In this document: one piece after another, positions 13,329-22,662 of the stretch
Layout: each line of letters starts with the position of its first letter
Numbering within the stretch: position 1 is the first letter of the stretch
Assembly: GCA_942490945.1 (NCBI GenBank)
Contig: CALNYZ010000017.1
Location: 434,001 to 498,000 of the forward strand
DNA: 64,000 nucleotides
From: CALNYZ01 sp942490945
GTDB lineage: Bacteria > Pseudomonadota > Gammaproteobacteria > UBA6429 > Thiohalophilaceae
Reading direction: 5' to 3'
The notes under the pieces: model-generated
Seen by the model: the letters and a program-made list of their open reading frames with translations, nothing else
Told to the model about the DNA's origin: nothing
Databases searched by the model: none
Translations under genes and position numbers: made by a program

Positions 13329-14855
13329 GTGGATTACAAGCCTTTTTTAAACCGAGATTTTAAGACTTTGTTAGACCCCGAACCATCAAAGTCACGCTGG
13401 CAGTGGGGTTCCTTGCATTGGGTCGTGCTGTGCGCATTTATTATGGCGATGGTGAGTATTTTTGCGCTAACGTCGAAAGAGGCAACGGGCGTGGTTCGTC
13501 CCACCGCAACAGAATCTGTACAACAAGTTGACGTCAAGAACGACTCCCGTCAACTGATCCGCATTCCACTCGATATTCCAGGTACAAATAACAATTCAGG
13601 GCAGGAACAACAAGCCAGGATAAGCACTGCCCGTCTTGATACAGCAATAGAACCGCAACAGCCAATAGCCGCGACTGATGTTGTAAAAGACATGGCACCG
13701 CTACCTACCTTAAACATAAAAATTAAATCTGGTGACTCGTTGGCGAGTATTTTCAAGAAACATAATCTCAGCGCCAGAACGCTGCACCAGATTATGAAAC
13801 TGGCCGAACCCAAACAAATTTTACGTAATATTCAACCTGGCAAAATTCTGAAGGTACAACGGGACGCGAATAATGAATTACAACAACTGGTCTACGAAAT
13901 GGATCAGTTTAATTATTTGTCCATACAACGTCAGTTTAATTATTTGTCCATACAACGTCAGCTTAATCCGGCTGACAAGATACCGTTTACAGCCAAACAA
14001 ATCACGCGCCAGACTGAAAAGCGTATCCACTTCGCCAGCGGTGTCATCGAAAACTCATTATTTGAAGATGGTCAACAGTCCGGCTTGTCGACAACGCTGA
14101 TTATGGAAATGGCAAACATATTTGGCTGGGACATCGACTTCGCGCTGGATTTGCGTAAAGGCGATCAATTTTCACTCTTGTTTGAAGAACACTTTCTCGA
14201 TGGTGTAAAAGTTCAGGATGGCCCTGTCCTTGCCGCACAATTTACCAATCAGGGGCACACCTATAAAGCCGTACGGTTTACCAATGAAAACGGATTTGCG
14301 AGTTATTATTCACCGGATGGTTTGTCCATGCGCAAAGCCTTCCTGCGTACACCGGTGGATTTTCGTCGCATCAGTTCGCGTTTTGGTAAACGTCGCCACC
14401 CGACTTTAAACCGGCTCAGACTGCACAAGGGTGTCGATTATGCCGCACCAACTGGCACACCGATAAGGGCTTCGGGCGATGGAAAAATCATTTACCGGAA
14501 TCGACGTGGCGGTTATGGTAAAGCAATCATTATCCAGCACGGCGGTCGTTATAGCACCTTGTATGCCCACTTAAGCGGCTACAAACGTGGCATAACAATA
14601 GGTAAGAAAGTCAAACAGGGTCAGATCATTGGCTATGTTGGCAGCACGGGTCGCGCTACCGGTCCACACCTGCATTATGAATTTCGCGTCAACGGTGTGC
14701 ATCGTAATCCGCTGACAATCAAGTTACCCAATGCCGCACCCATTGCTGCAAAATACCGTAAGGATTTCTCGGAGCACGCGACGCGTGTGCTGGCACAACT
14801 TGACAGTTATTTGCCAGCCACCGCTACAACCCGGGTTGCTGCCCGGTCGCAATAA
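13329..14855 (+). CDS. M23 family murein endopeptidase (MepM/YebA-like)
   Basis: This is a 508-residue envelope protein that should cleave peptidoglycan cross-links. The N-terminus has one membrane anchor (about 30-48). A LysM-like region lies at about 128-180 (IKSGDSLASIFKKHNL). The C-terminal LytM/M23 domain has zinc ligands in HKGVDYAAP and the HLHYE motif, and both signatures are intact. A GTG at 13329 is the start. A 27-bp in-frame tandem duplication (13905-13958) doubles the peptide FNYLSIQRQ between the LysM-like region and the catalytic half. anmK follows after 9 nt, linking wall cleavage to anhydro-muropeptide recycling. Confidence 0.93.
   Translation: MDYKPFLNRDFKTLLDPEPSKSRWQWGSLHWVVLCAFIMAMVSIFALTSKEATGVVRPTATESVQQVDVKNDSRQLIRIPLDIPGTNNNSGQEQQARISTARLDTAIEPQQPIAATDVVKDMAPLPTLNIKIKSGDSLASIFKKHNLSARTLHQIMKLAEPKQILRNIQPGKILKVQRDANNELQQLVYEMDQFNYLSIQRQFNYLSIQRQLNPADKIPFTAKQITRQTEKRIHFASGVIENSLFEDGQQSGLSTTLIMEMANIFGWDIDFALDLRKGDQFSLLFEEHFLDGVKVQDGPVLAAQFTNQGHTYKAVRFTNENGFASYYSPDGLSMRKAFLRTPVDFRRISSRFGKRRHPTLNRLRLHKGVDYAAPTGTPIRASGDGKIIYRNRRGGYGKAIIIQHGGRYSTLYAHLSGYKRGITIGKKVKQGQIIGYVGSTGRATGPHLHYEFRVNGVHRNPLTIKLPNAAPIAAKYRKDFSEHATRVLAQLDSYLPATATTRVAARSQ
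13905..13958 (+). repeat. 27-bp exact tandem duplication inside the M23 peptidase gene
   Basis: Two identical consecutive 27-bp units start with CAGTTTAATTATTTGTCC and end with ATACAACGT. They occupy 13905-13931 and 13932-13958. A third partial copy begins CAGCTTAAT at 13959. The repeat keeps the frame and adds nine residues. Exact identity suggests a recent duplication. Confidence 0.97.
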
Positions 14856-14864
14856 ACCCTACTC

Positions 14865-15965
14865 ATGTGTGAACATTACCTCGGCATAATCTCGGGTACC
14901 AGCCTGGATGCTGTTGATGTTGCGTGTTTAAAAATAGCAAATGAAAAGCCACAATTTGTTAATGCCATTGCAGTTGCAATTCCTGAAGCGTTACAAAAAG
15001 AATGTCGTGACATAATCCGCGACAAGCACTGTGATCTGAATCAACTGCTTGAATTGGATGTACAACTTGGCCAATTATTTGCGCATGCCAGTCAACAATT
15101 GTTACAACAATGCGGTCTTGCACATAGCGAGATCGCGGCTATCGGTAGTCATGGACAAACCATCTTTCATCATCCAGACAGTCAATACCCCAGCACCTTG
15201 CAGTTGGGCGATCCGAATGTAATCGCGGAGCAGACGGGTATCACCGTGGTGGCAGATTTTCGTCGCCGTGATATCGCCGCGGGTGGCCAGGGTGCCCCAC
15301 TCGTACCCATTTTTCACAATGTCCTGACAGGCAACGATAGTAAAACTGCTGTCGTTAATATTGGCGGTATTGCCAACATTACCTGTCAAAGTCAGTCTGC
15401 TGAGACGATTGGTTATGATACCGGGCCGGGAAACGGTTTGATGGATGCATACTGCCGCGCCTACCTGAAAAAAGATATGGACAACAATGGCGAACTGGCA
15501 AAAACCGGTACGGTCAATCCAGACTTGCTTGAGCAATTATTGCAAGACGCTTACTTTAGCTTACCCGTCCCCAAAAGTACCGGTAGCGAATATTTTAATC
15601 TGGCATGGTTTGAAAAGTTTTTGCGCCCTTCTGTTACATCGAACGATGTACTGGCGACACTGGCAGAGCTGACGGCAATGACAATCGCCCGGGCAGTAAG
15701 CGAATTTTCCGTCACGAAGTTATATGTATGTGGTGGTGGCGCACAAAATTCATTTCTATTAAGTCGCATCCAACATCATTTAAAAGGCGTACTGGTTGAA
15801 TCAACTACAGGGTTAGGTATTCATCCCGACTGGATAGAGGCAAGCGCCTTCGCGTATATGGCCTATCTGACGCTGGCACATAAAAAAGGGAATTTAGCTA
15901 GCGTAACTGGCGCGCGAAGAAATGTTATTCTGGGTGGGATTTATTTATCTGATGGTACCAGCTGA
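14865..15965 (+). CDS. anmK: Anhydro-N-acetylmuramic acid kinase
   Basis: This is a 366-residue kinase of the ASKHA fold. It phosphorylates and hydrates 1,6-anhydro-MurNAc to MurNAc-6-phosphate in peptidoglycan recycling. The N-terminal GTSLDAVDVACL, GSHGQTIFHHP, the VVNIGGIANIT strand-turn and the GYDTGPGNGLMDAY motif are all characteristic, and the length is typical (about 370). It lies 9 nt downstream of the M23 peptidase gene, so the two are probably one operon. A hairpin-rich 115-bp gap separates its end from the convergent citrate synthase gene. Confidence 0.97.
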   Translation: MCEHYLGIISGTSLDAVDVACLKIANEKPQFVNAIAVAIPEALQKECRDIIRDKHCDLNQLLELDVQLGQLFAHASQQLLQQCGLAHSEIAAIGSHGQTIFHHPDSQYPSTLQLGDPNVIAEQTGITVVADFRRRDIAAGGQGAPLVPIFHNVLTGNDSKTAVVNIGGIANITCQSQSAETIGYDTGPGNGLMDAYCRAYLKKDMDNNGELAKTGTVNPDLLEQLLQDAYFSLPVPKSTGSEYFNLAWFEKFLRPSVTSNDVLATLAELTAMTIARAVSEFSVTKLYVCGGGAQNSFLLSRIQHHLKGVLVESTTGLGIHPDWIEASAFAYMAYLTLAHKKGNLASVTGARRNVILGGIYLSDGTS

Positions 15966-16080
15966 GAAACCAGGCATCGCCTAACCGGCGTTTCTGGTTA
16001 ACACAACCGGTTGCTCACAAATTTCAGTTATCGCCATGGCAGGAGACTGATAAGGTAAGACGAAAATCAGCGTTTGCTGA

Positions 16081-17238
16081 CTAGCGTTTGTCGATACCCA
16101 CATAGTGTCGTATTGGTTCACCGGTATAGACTTGTGTTGGACGAAAGATTCGGTTGTCACCCAGCTGCTCACGCCAATGGGCCATCCAGCCAGCAACGCG
16201 TGATATGGCAAAAATGGCCGTAAACTGATCGGCAGGAATCCCCATTTCCTGGTAGAGAATACCCGAATAAAAATCTACGTTCGCATACACACCTTTTTTC
16301 GCCAGCCGGTCCTCGCAGACTTTTTCGACTGCCCGAGCAGTTTCAAACATGGGATTGATGTCGCCGCCACGCGCTTCGATTAATCCATCAACCAGCTTCT
16401 CAAGAATCTTGGCGCGCGGATCTTTGGTCTTGTACTCGCGGTGCCCCATGCCCCAGATCACTTCCTTGTTCTTGAGCTTGTTATCGATATAGGCCTCGGC
16501 TTTCTCGGGTGAACCAATTTCACCTAGCATTTCAACCACTTTCTGGTTGGCACCACCGTGCAATGGACCGGATAACGCGCCAATTGCTGCGGCTATCACA
16601 CTGAAGGGGCTGGCGAGTGTTGAGGCGTTCACTAGCACTGAGAAGGTTGAAGCATTAATGGTATGTTCTGCGTGCAATATCAGACAAACATCCATGATGC
16701 GTGCCAGCATCGGGTCGGGTGTTTTGCCGTTAAACATATAGAGAAAATTTTCTGCATAGGTCAAATCACGACGCGGTTTTATCGAATCGTAACCATTTCG
16801 AATGTGCTCCCACATGGCGACGATGGTTGCAATACGCGCGATAATTTTTACTGACATATTGTGGATGTAATTCATATCACCGCAGGCATCACCACCTGTG
16901 AGGCATTCATTAGCGGGATAATACATGCCGAGACTGGCAACCACGGTTTGCAAAACTTCCATCGGGTGACCGTCGGGGGGCAAATTCTTCATCAGTCCCC
17001 GTGTGTAAAACTTTAACTGGCGATTGTCAGTAATCTGCTGGCTAAAATCATCCAGTTCAGACTTGCTCGGCAGACGCCCATCCAGCAGCAATAAGGTCGT
17101 TTCTTCAAAACTGCTGTGCTCGGCTAATTCTTCTATCGGGTAACCGCGGTATGCCAGGATACCTTTTTCACCATCAATATCCGAAATATTGGATTTGGTT
17201 GCAGGGACCCCTGCTAATCCGGGTAAGTACTCACTCAT
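16081..17238 (-). CDS. gltA: Citrate synthase
   Basis: This 385-residue enzyme condenses oxaloacetate and acetyl-CoA to citrate. Active-site histidines sit in LHAEHTINAST and GPLHGGANQKV, and the catalytic aspartate is in NVDFYSGILY. The RHYVG near the C-terminus supplies the substrate-binding arginine. The length matches the short, Gram-positive-type (dimeric) synthases rather than the roughly 427-residue NADH-regulated E. coli type. 2-Methylcitrate synthases share this form, and no prp genes are nearby, so citrate synthase is preferred. A good ribosome site (AAAGGGAG) precedes ATG 17238. Its position between anmK and erpA interrupts a neighbourhood that is contiguous in Pseudomonas as I remember it. 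Confidence 0.9.
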   Translation of the reverse strand: MSEYLPGLAGVPATKSNISDIDGEKGILAYRGYPIEELAEHSSFEETTLLLLDGRLPSKSELDDFSQQITDNRQLKFYTRGLMKNLPPDGHPMEVLQTVVASLGMYYPANECLTGGDACGDMNYIHNMSVKIIARIATIVAMWEHIRNGYDSIKPRRDLTYAENFLYMFNGKTPDPMLARIMDVCLILHAEHTINASTFSVLVNASTLASPFSVIAAAIGALSGPLHGGANQKVVEMLGEIGSPEKAEAYIDNKLKNKEVIWGMGHREYKTKDPRAKILEKLVDGLIEARGGDINPMFETARAVEKVCEDRLAKKGVYANVDFYSGILYQEMGIPADQFTAIFAISRVAGWMAHWREQLGDNRIFRPTQVYTGEPIRHYVGIDKR

Positions 17239-17512
17239 GGCATAACTCCCTTTGCACAGTCACCTTTTAAGCTGCATATTGAGCCGGGAAGGGGAAAAAT
17301 GATTGTGTTACTGAATATGAAAGCATAGCAAATCAGGCTGGCTATTTGGCGACAATTATGAAAAATAGTTGAGGATTTTCAGCAACATAATTACTTCATG
17401 TGGTTAATAAACCAGCGAATATAAGCCAGTGACGTACTAACGATTCACTGACTTATCTTCGGTATTACTTGTCTGATTTTGCTGCCACAATCGCGCAGCG
17501 TTTAATGCGGGA

Positions 17513-17848
17513 TTAGATTGAAAATGACGAGCCACAGCCACAGGTGGTGGTGGCATTGGGGTTATTTATAACAAACTGCGAGCCTTCCAGACCTTCCTTA
17601 TAATCAATGGTTGCACCAATCAGATATTGGTAGCTCATTGGATCAATGACCAGGGTCACCCCGTCATTATCAACGGCCATATCGCCGTCCTGGACATTTT
17701 CATCAAAGCTGAAACCGTATTGAAAGCCTGAACATCCGCCACCTGTTACGAATACCCGTAACTTTAGCGCGTCATTACCTTCATCAGTTATCAACTGTTT
17801 GACCTTGTTCGCTGCAGAGTCTGAAAACTGAATACTTACGTCACTCAT
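17513..17848 (-). CDS. erpA: Iron-sulfur cluster insertion protein ErpA
   Basis: This 111-residue A-type carrier delivers Fe-S clusters to apoproteins such as IspG. The three cluster cysteines are present: one in TGGGCSGFQYGF and two in the C-terminal TCGCGSSF. The start at 17848 (MSDVSIQF) is chosen because an AGGAG lies 8-9 nt upstream and it matches family length; an in-frame start eight codons earlier has no such support. The bactofilin gene lies upstream on the same strand about 95 nt away. Confidence 0.96.
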   Translation of the reverse strand: MSDVSIQFSDSAANKVKQLITDEGNDALKLRVFVTGGGCSGFQYGFSFDENVQDGDMAVDNDGVTLVIDPMSYQYLIGATIDYKEGLEGSQFVINNPNATTTCGCGSSFSI

Positions 17849-17942
17849 ACTTACCACTCCTGTTAGACTCACTTAATTCACGTATCTAAATAAGTATATA
17901 CTAAATTATGTGATTCCCGACCATGAATATCAAGTATTCTGG

Positions 17943-18353
17943 TTAATTATCTTCCGCATTCGCCCCGCGTTTCAAAGGGACAACCGATTCATTGGCCCGA
18001 TGTACCAGATTACCGTTCACTTCTGCGCCCATGGCCATTTCGATGAGGCTGTAGTAAACATTGCCGTGTACACGTGCATGGGCGGCAAGCTCAATATGCG
18101 TTAATGCATGAACGTCACCAATCACGGTGCCATTGACCACAACATTTGGTACTTTTACCTCGCCCTCGATGGTGCCGCGTTCGCTCAAGGTCAGAACTGA
18201 CTCGGTACCATCTTCGGCGATGACGTTACCCTTGACCTTGCCATCGACATGCAGACCACCCTTGAAAATGACATCGCCATGAATTTCGGTATTCTGTCCA
18301 ATGAGTGAATCAATCTGAGCTGACTGTTTAGGTTTTTTCGGACTCCCTAACAT
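17943..18353 (-). CDS. Bactofilin family cytoskeletal protein
   Basis: This 136-residue protein has the bactofilin (DUF583) core at about 13-115: a series of short beta turns such as GDVIFKGGLHVDGKVKGNV and GTIEGEVKVPNVVVNGTVIGDV, which form a right-handed beta-helix that polymerises without nucleotide. The tails are short and charged. In other bacteria bactofilins scaffold peptidoglycan hydrolases at the membrane, often beside M23 peptidase genes. Here the M23 gene is about 3 kb away. The gene lies 21 nt downstream of the coiled-coil membrane-protein gene and is probably co-transcribed with it. Confidence 0.93.
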   Translation of the reverse strand: MLGSPKKPKQSAQIDSLIGQNTEIHGDVIFKGGLHVDGKVKGNVIAEDGTESVLTLSERGTIEGEVKVPNVVVNGTVIGDVHALTHIELAAHARVHGNVYYSLIEMAMGAEVNGNLVHRANESVVPLKRGANAEDN

Positions 18354-18374
18354 GTTGTTTCTCCTACTGTGTTG

Positions 18375-19079
18375 CTATTTTAGTGGCCATGCAAACGTCT
18401 TTTCAATGACATCGTCGTTTCTTCCTACCGGATAGACCTTGGCATGGACACGTTTTGGTATAAAATCTGCCGGAATAATCACTTCACCATTAAGGTTCTG
18501 ATAATACTTGAATTTATAGTTTAAATCGCCCTTATGTTGCTTGTCGATTTGACCTAATGACAAGGTAACAGATTGGCCATTTTTCAGACCTTCAAATCGT
18601 AGTATCACCTTACCGCGTGCCAGTTTGTCATTTTTCAGTACCTGCGTGAGCACAACTTTATAGCGATAATGTCCGCCATCGCCCAATTTATCAATTTTCA
18701 TGTTCTCTAATCGCAAGCCCCGTGACGCGTCACGCGGGGAGACTATGCCGAGATAAAATGCCAGCTCTTCCTTCAAATCCAGAATTTCTGTTTGCAAGGT
18801 TTTTAATGTGGTATCCAGTTCATTATAGGCCTTGCGTTCGATTTGCTGCGCGCGTTCCAATACGGCCTTTTCTTCACGCAAGGTTTCAATTTGCTCGACC
18901 AGTTCCTCAGCGCTCTGGATATATGCCTCTTCACGCCGCTGTGCATCCGAGCTGTCGAATTTGGCGACGAATCTTCCGTAATCAAATGCCGCGTAAATTG
19001 CCGCGACCAACAATAAAATGCCCAATGACCAGAAAACCCGGACTTTCCAGGGACGGTGTGCTTTGACGACGAGATTCAT
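18375..19079 (-). CDS. Membrane-anchored coiled-coil protein, DUF6776-like
   Basis: This 234-residue protein is of unknown role. One membrane helix lies at about 15-35, a coiled coil of Glu/Leu heptads at about 45-110 (EELVEQIETLREEKAVLERA), and a beta-rich C-terminal domain at about 120-234. The topology suggests a periplasmic C-terminal domain. It resembles a conserved gammaproteobacterial family (DUF6776), recognised by context between argC and bactofilin/erpA. It may work with the bactofilin as an envelope scaffold, but nothing in the sequence proves this. Confidence 0.8.
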   Translation of the reverse strand: MNLVVKAHRPWKVRVFWSLGILLLVAAIYAAFDYGRFVAKFDSSDAQRREEAYIQSAEELVEQIETLREEKAVLERAQQIERKAYNELDTTLKTLQTEILDLKEELAFYLGIVSPRDASRGLRLENMKIDKLGDGGHYRYKVVLTQVLKNDKLARGKVILRFEGLKNGQSVTLSLGQIDKQHKGDLNYKFKYYQNLNGEVIIPADFIPKRVHAKVYPVGRNDDVIEKTFAWPLK

Positions 19080-19135
19080 ATAGTTGTTTTATTCATAATT
19101 TGGGCAAACATCTGCATTCATATCAGGCGAACATA

Positions 19136-20167
19136 CTAAGGAAGTAGTGCAACATCGTTCAATCCGGTATTTTCGGCAAGCCCAAACATCAGATTCATAT
19201 TATGCACTGCCTGTCCGGCTGCGCCTTTGACCAGGTTATCAATTACCGACAATATCACCACGACTTCGCCGTCTTGTGGACGATGCACGGCAATACGACA
19301 CGTATTCACACCCCGTACACTCCGCGTCTCGGGGTGAGAACCGGCTTCCATCACATCGACAAACGGCTCATCTGCATAGCGTGCGCTAAATATCGACTGC
19401 AGATCAGCTGTGGTATCGCGCAGGGTCGCATATAAAGTCGCATGTATACCACGGTTCATCGGGGTTAAGTGTGGCACAAAGGTGAGATTAATTTTTTGCT
19501 TGCTCAGTTGCGACAATCCCTGACGAATCTCGGGGAGGTGGCGATGTCCTGGTACCGCATAAGCCTTGAAACTTTCACTGGCTTCGGCATGTAATGCCGC
19601 CACACTGGCTTTTCTGCCTGCCCCACTGACACCGGATTTTGCGTCGGCAATCAGATTTGCAGTGTCCACCAGGTTATTTTCGATCAAGGGCAGAAAGCCC
19701 AGCTGTACCGCAGTCGGGTAACAACCCGGATTGGCCACCAGACGCGCCTGTTTGATTGCTTCACGATTCACTTCCGGCAAACCATAGACCGCTTCAGTCA
19801 ATAAATGAGGACATGCGTGTTCAACGCCATACCACTGCTGCCACTCCTTCGCGTCCTTCAAACGAAAATCTGCCGCCAGGTCGATAATTTTTACACCCGC
19901 ATCCAGCAGTGATTGCGCCATGCCCATGGCAATGCCATTTGGCGTTGCAAAAAATACCATGTCGCAAGTAGTGAGCGCTGTTAAATCCGGCTCGCTAAAA
20001 TCCAGATCGACAAAACCGCGCAGATTCGGAAACATGCTCGCCACAGCCGTCCCCGCCTCACCACGCGAAGTAATGCATTGCAGTGACACATCGGGATGTT
20101 TGGCCAAAAGCCTTAATAATTCAACGCCGGTATATCCTGTTCCACCGACGATACCTACTTTAATCAT
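19136..20167 (-). CDS. argC: N-acetyl-gamma-glutamyl-phosphate reductase
   Basis: This 343-residue NADPH enzyme performs the third step of arginine synthesis, reducing N-acetylglutamyl phosphate to the semialdehyde. The Rossmann motif GIVGGTGYTGVELLRLL is at the N-terminus, the catalytic cysteine is C149 in NPGCYPTA, and a histidine lies in the C-terminal half (AVPGHRHLPEI). Length is normal. It is probably the first gene of the leftward argC/DUF6776/bactofilin/erpA run. It diverges from the ClC antiporter gene, with about 107 bp between. Confidence 0.97.
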   Translation of the reverse strand: MIKVGIVGGTGYTGVELLRLLAKHPDVSLQCITSRGEAGTAVASMFPNLRGFVDLDFSEPDLTALTTCDMVFFATPNGIAMGMAQSLLDAGVKIIDLAADFRLKDAKEWQQWYGVEHACPHLLTEAVYGLPEVNREAIKQARLVANPGCYPTAVQLGFLPLIENNLVDTANLIADAKSGVSGAGRKASVAALHAEASESFKAYAVPGHRHLPEIRQGLSQLSKQKINLTFVPHLTPMNRGIHATLYATLRDTTADLQSIFSARYADEPFVDVMEAGSHPETRSVRGVNTCRIAVHRPQDGEVVVILSVIDNLVKGAAGQAVHNMNLMFGLAENTGLNDVALLP

Positions 20168-20274
20168 GAACCTATTACCCTTGCTTGCAGACTTAATATA
20201 ATAAGCGTTTCTGCGGCAACACTAAAGCACTGATTGAAAAGAAATATCAATCCGAATCGTGATAAAATCTTCTG

Positions 20275-21570
20275 ATGTATCGTCGTCATATCTCACACAC
20301 TCGCCGCAAAGTCTTCTCGCTACGCAAAATGCGTTTTCGTTTGATGTTCTGGGGCAGTGCCATGATTGTCGGCGCAACCGCAGCAATTTTTGCTATTGCG
20401 GCACAATTTGCCGACAGTCGATTTAAAGACTTTTATGAACATTATCCTTACCTTGCCTTGTGTGTGCCGCCATTGGGACTGGTATTGATAAGTTGGCTGA
20501 CACGCAAATATTTTCCCGGTGCGGAAGGCAGTGGCATCCCTCAAACCATTGCCGCGCTCCAGCTAGGTGGTCACGCACTACGGCAACGTGTTTTATCATT
20601 AAAGATTGCGCTGGGAAAAATATTACTCACATTACTTGGATTATTTTCCGGTGCATCTATTGGCCGCGAAGGGCCAACCGTCCATGTCGGCGCCTCATTG
20701 ATGTATACCCTGCACCGCCATCGCCTGTTTCATCGCAAAAACATGTCACAAATGTTGATCATTGCCGGTGGTGCCGCCGGTATTTCGGCTGCATTTAATA
20801 CACCCCTGGCCGGAATATTATTTGCTATCGAAGAAATGGCGCGTAATTATCACAAGCGCACCAGTAGTGTTTTGTTGATTAGTGTCATTCTGGCCGGACT
20901 AACGGCGATGGCATTTTTGGGGCAATACACTTATTTTGGTAAAACCGATGCCTCACTAAACTGGACACATGCATGGATTGCAGTATTGATCTGTGGTGTC
21001 ATTGGTGGTCTGTGCGGTGGACTGTTCAGCACCACACTGATCTATGGTTCACGTCGTCTTGCGAGCACTATGTTACGTCAACCGATTATGCTCGCATTAG
21101 TTTGTGGCTTGTTACTGAGCCTGTTCGGCTTTCTTTCTGATGGCGCAACGTTTGGCACCGGATATGAAGAAGCAAAAAGACTGGTCAGCGGCGAACAGCT
21201 TGATTTGAGTTATCCATTGTTAAAATTTCTCGCGACGACCGCCTCCTATCTTAGTGGTATCCCCGGCGGAATTTTTGCGCCATCTCTATCAATTGGTGCC
21301 GGACTTGGCGCTGATTTGGCAAACTTTATACCCTACGCACCATTCGGCGCGATTGTTATTTTAGGTATGGTGGCGTATTTTACCGGCGTGGTACAAACAC
21401 CCATTACCGCCTTTGTTATTGTCATGGAAATGACAGATAACTCGGGGATTCTGTTACCGCTGATGGCCACCGCATTGGTCGCCAACGCTGTATCACACCT
21501 GGTGTGTCCAACACCCATTTATCAGGCGCTGGCACAGGCGTATCTGCATAAAACCGCCAAACCCGACTGA
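20275..21570 (+). CDS. ClC-type chloride/proton antiporter
   Basis: This is a 431-residue integral membrane protein with about 10-12 hydrophobic helices. The selectivity motifs are GSGIP (in AEGSGIPQT), GREGPTV and GIPGGIFAP. The gating glutamate of GREGP and the two glutamates of FAIEEM, which include the internal proton glutamate of the E. coli protein, are both present. Exchange of chloride for protons is therefore more likely than a simple channel. There is no C-terminal CBS pair. The N-terminal 20 residues are rich in Arg/Lys, as in other ClC exchangers. No specific link to neighbours is seen. Confidence 0.95.
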   Translation: MYRRHISHTRRKVFSLRKMRFRLMFWGSAMIVGATAAIFAIAAQFADSRFKDFYEHYPYLALCVPPLGLVLISWLTRKYFPGAEGSGIPQTIAALQLGGHALRQRVLSLKIALGKILLTLLGLFSGASIGREGPTVHVGASLMYTLHRHRLFHRKNMSQMLIIAGGAAGISAAFNTPLAGILFAIEEMARNYHKRTSSVLLISVILAGLTAMAFLGQYTYFGKTDASLNWTHAWIAVLICGVIGGLCGGLFSTTLIYGSRRLASTMLRQPIMLALVCGLLLSLFGFLSDGATFGTGYEEAKRLVSGEQLDLSYPLLKFLATTASYLSGIPGGIFAPSLSIGAGLGADLANFIPYAPFGAIVILGMVAYFTGVVQTPITAFVIVMEMTDNSGILLPLMATALVANAVSHLVCPTPIYQALAQAYLHKTAKPD

Positions 21571-21658
21571 AATACTGCCCCGATTAAGATGACAAAATTG
21601 CAACTATTCGCTAGGCTGATGCACTAATATTTTTTACACACCTGGCTGTAAACGACAT

Positions 21659-22165
21659 ATGAAACTGAAAGACAAACTCATCATCAGCATCGCCGTAATT
21701 GTGATTGGACTCGCATTGTATTTATGGATAAGCCCGGACAATTTTCGCAAAGTACCCGATATCACCCTGACCAGTCTGGATAATGAAAAAATCAAACTGA
21801 CCAGCCTGCATGGCAAACCCGTGTTAATTGTCTTTTGGGCAACGTCCTGTACCGGTTGTGTGAAGGAAATGCCACATCTGGTTGAGCTGTATAACAAACT
21901 GCATGACAAGGGACTGGAAATGATTGGCATCGCCATGCCATATGACCGGCCTGATCACGTCATCAGCATGGTAAAACAAAAACAACTGCCTTATAAAATT
22001 GCACTGGATATATCCGGAACTGCAGTAAAGGCTTTTGGTAATGTGCAGTTAACACCAACCTCGTTTTTAATTTCACCAAGCGGTGATATCGCCATGCAAA
22101 AAATCGGCGAAATGAACATGGCGCTGGTTGAAAGACAAATAATCGCTTTTCTCAACACACAGTAA
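21659..22165 (+). CDS. TlpA-like membrane-anchored thioredoxin
   Basis: This is a 168-residue protein with an N-terminal membrane anchor (about 7-24) and a periplasmic thioredoxin fold. The redox motif is CTGC within FWATSCTGCVKEMP (about residues 60-73). A cis-proline region is seen as QLTPTSFLISP. It resembles TlpA/ResA-type disulfide reductases that keep cytochrome or other periplasmic thiols reduced. It lies 18 nt upstream of hemJ and may share a transcript with it, which would tie it loosely to haem proteins. Confidence 0.9.
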   Translation: MKLKDKLIISIAVIVIGLALYLWISPDNFRKVPDITLTSLDNEKIKLTSLHGKPVLIVFWATSCTGCVKEMPHLVELYNKLHDKGLEMIGIAMPYDRPDHVISMVKQKQLPYKIALDISGTAVKAFGNVQLTPTSFLISPSGDIAMQKIGEMNMALVERQIIAFLNTQ

Positions 22166-22183
22166 CTTAACAGTAAAAAAATT

Positions 22184-22609
22184 ATGTTATGGATTAAAGC
22201 ACTGCATGTTATTTTTATGGTAACCTGGTTCGCCGGATTGTTTTATTTGCCACGCCTGTTTGTCTACCACAGCATGTCAACTGATCAGGCCAGTATTGAT
22301 CGTTTCAAGATCATGGAAAGAAAATTATATTTTGGCATCATGACACCCGGCATGATCTTGACATTTGTATTCGGTGGCTGGATGCTGTTCGATTATGCAC
22401 TGCAAACCTATGCAGGCATGCATTGGCTGACAGTTAAAATTGTCCTCGCCATCATTCTGTTGGGATACCATATTCACTGCGGAAAATTATTATTCGACTT
22501 CAAACACGATCGAAATAAACATGGGCATGTTTACTATCGTTGGTACAATGAAATTCCGGTATTGTTTTTGTTTGTCATGATTGTGTTGGTAATCGTCAAA
22601 CCATTCTGA
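22184..22609 (+). CDS. hemJ: Protoporphyrinogen oxidase HemJ
   Basis: This 141-residue membrane protein has four hydrophobic helices. The opening MLWIKALHVIFMVTWFAGLF followed by YLPRLFVYH is the hallmark of HemJ. This enzyme oxidises protoporphyrinogen IX to protoporphyrin IX in the inner membrane, the penultimate step of haem b synthesis. The conserved histidine in the first helix (KALHVIF) and basic residues near the third helix are present. From memory, hemJ is next to argC in Pseudomonas; here the ClC and thioredoxin genes lie between them. Confidence 0.95.
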   Translation: MLWIKALHVIFMVTWFAGLFYLPRLFVYHSMSTDQASIDRFKIMERKLYFGIMTPGMILTFVFGGWMLFDYALQTYAGMHWLTVKIVLAIILLGYHIHCGKLLFDFKHDRNKHGHVYYRWYNEIPVLFLFVMIVLVIVKPF

Positions 22610-22662
22610 CGTCAGTTCTGTATATAGAAATTGTCAGACCTGGATGACAGTTATGAAGGGTA

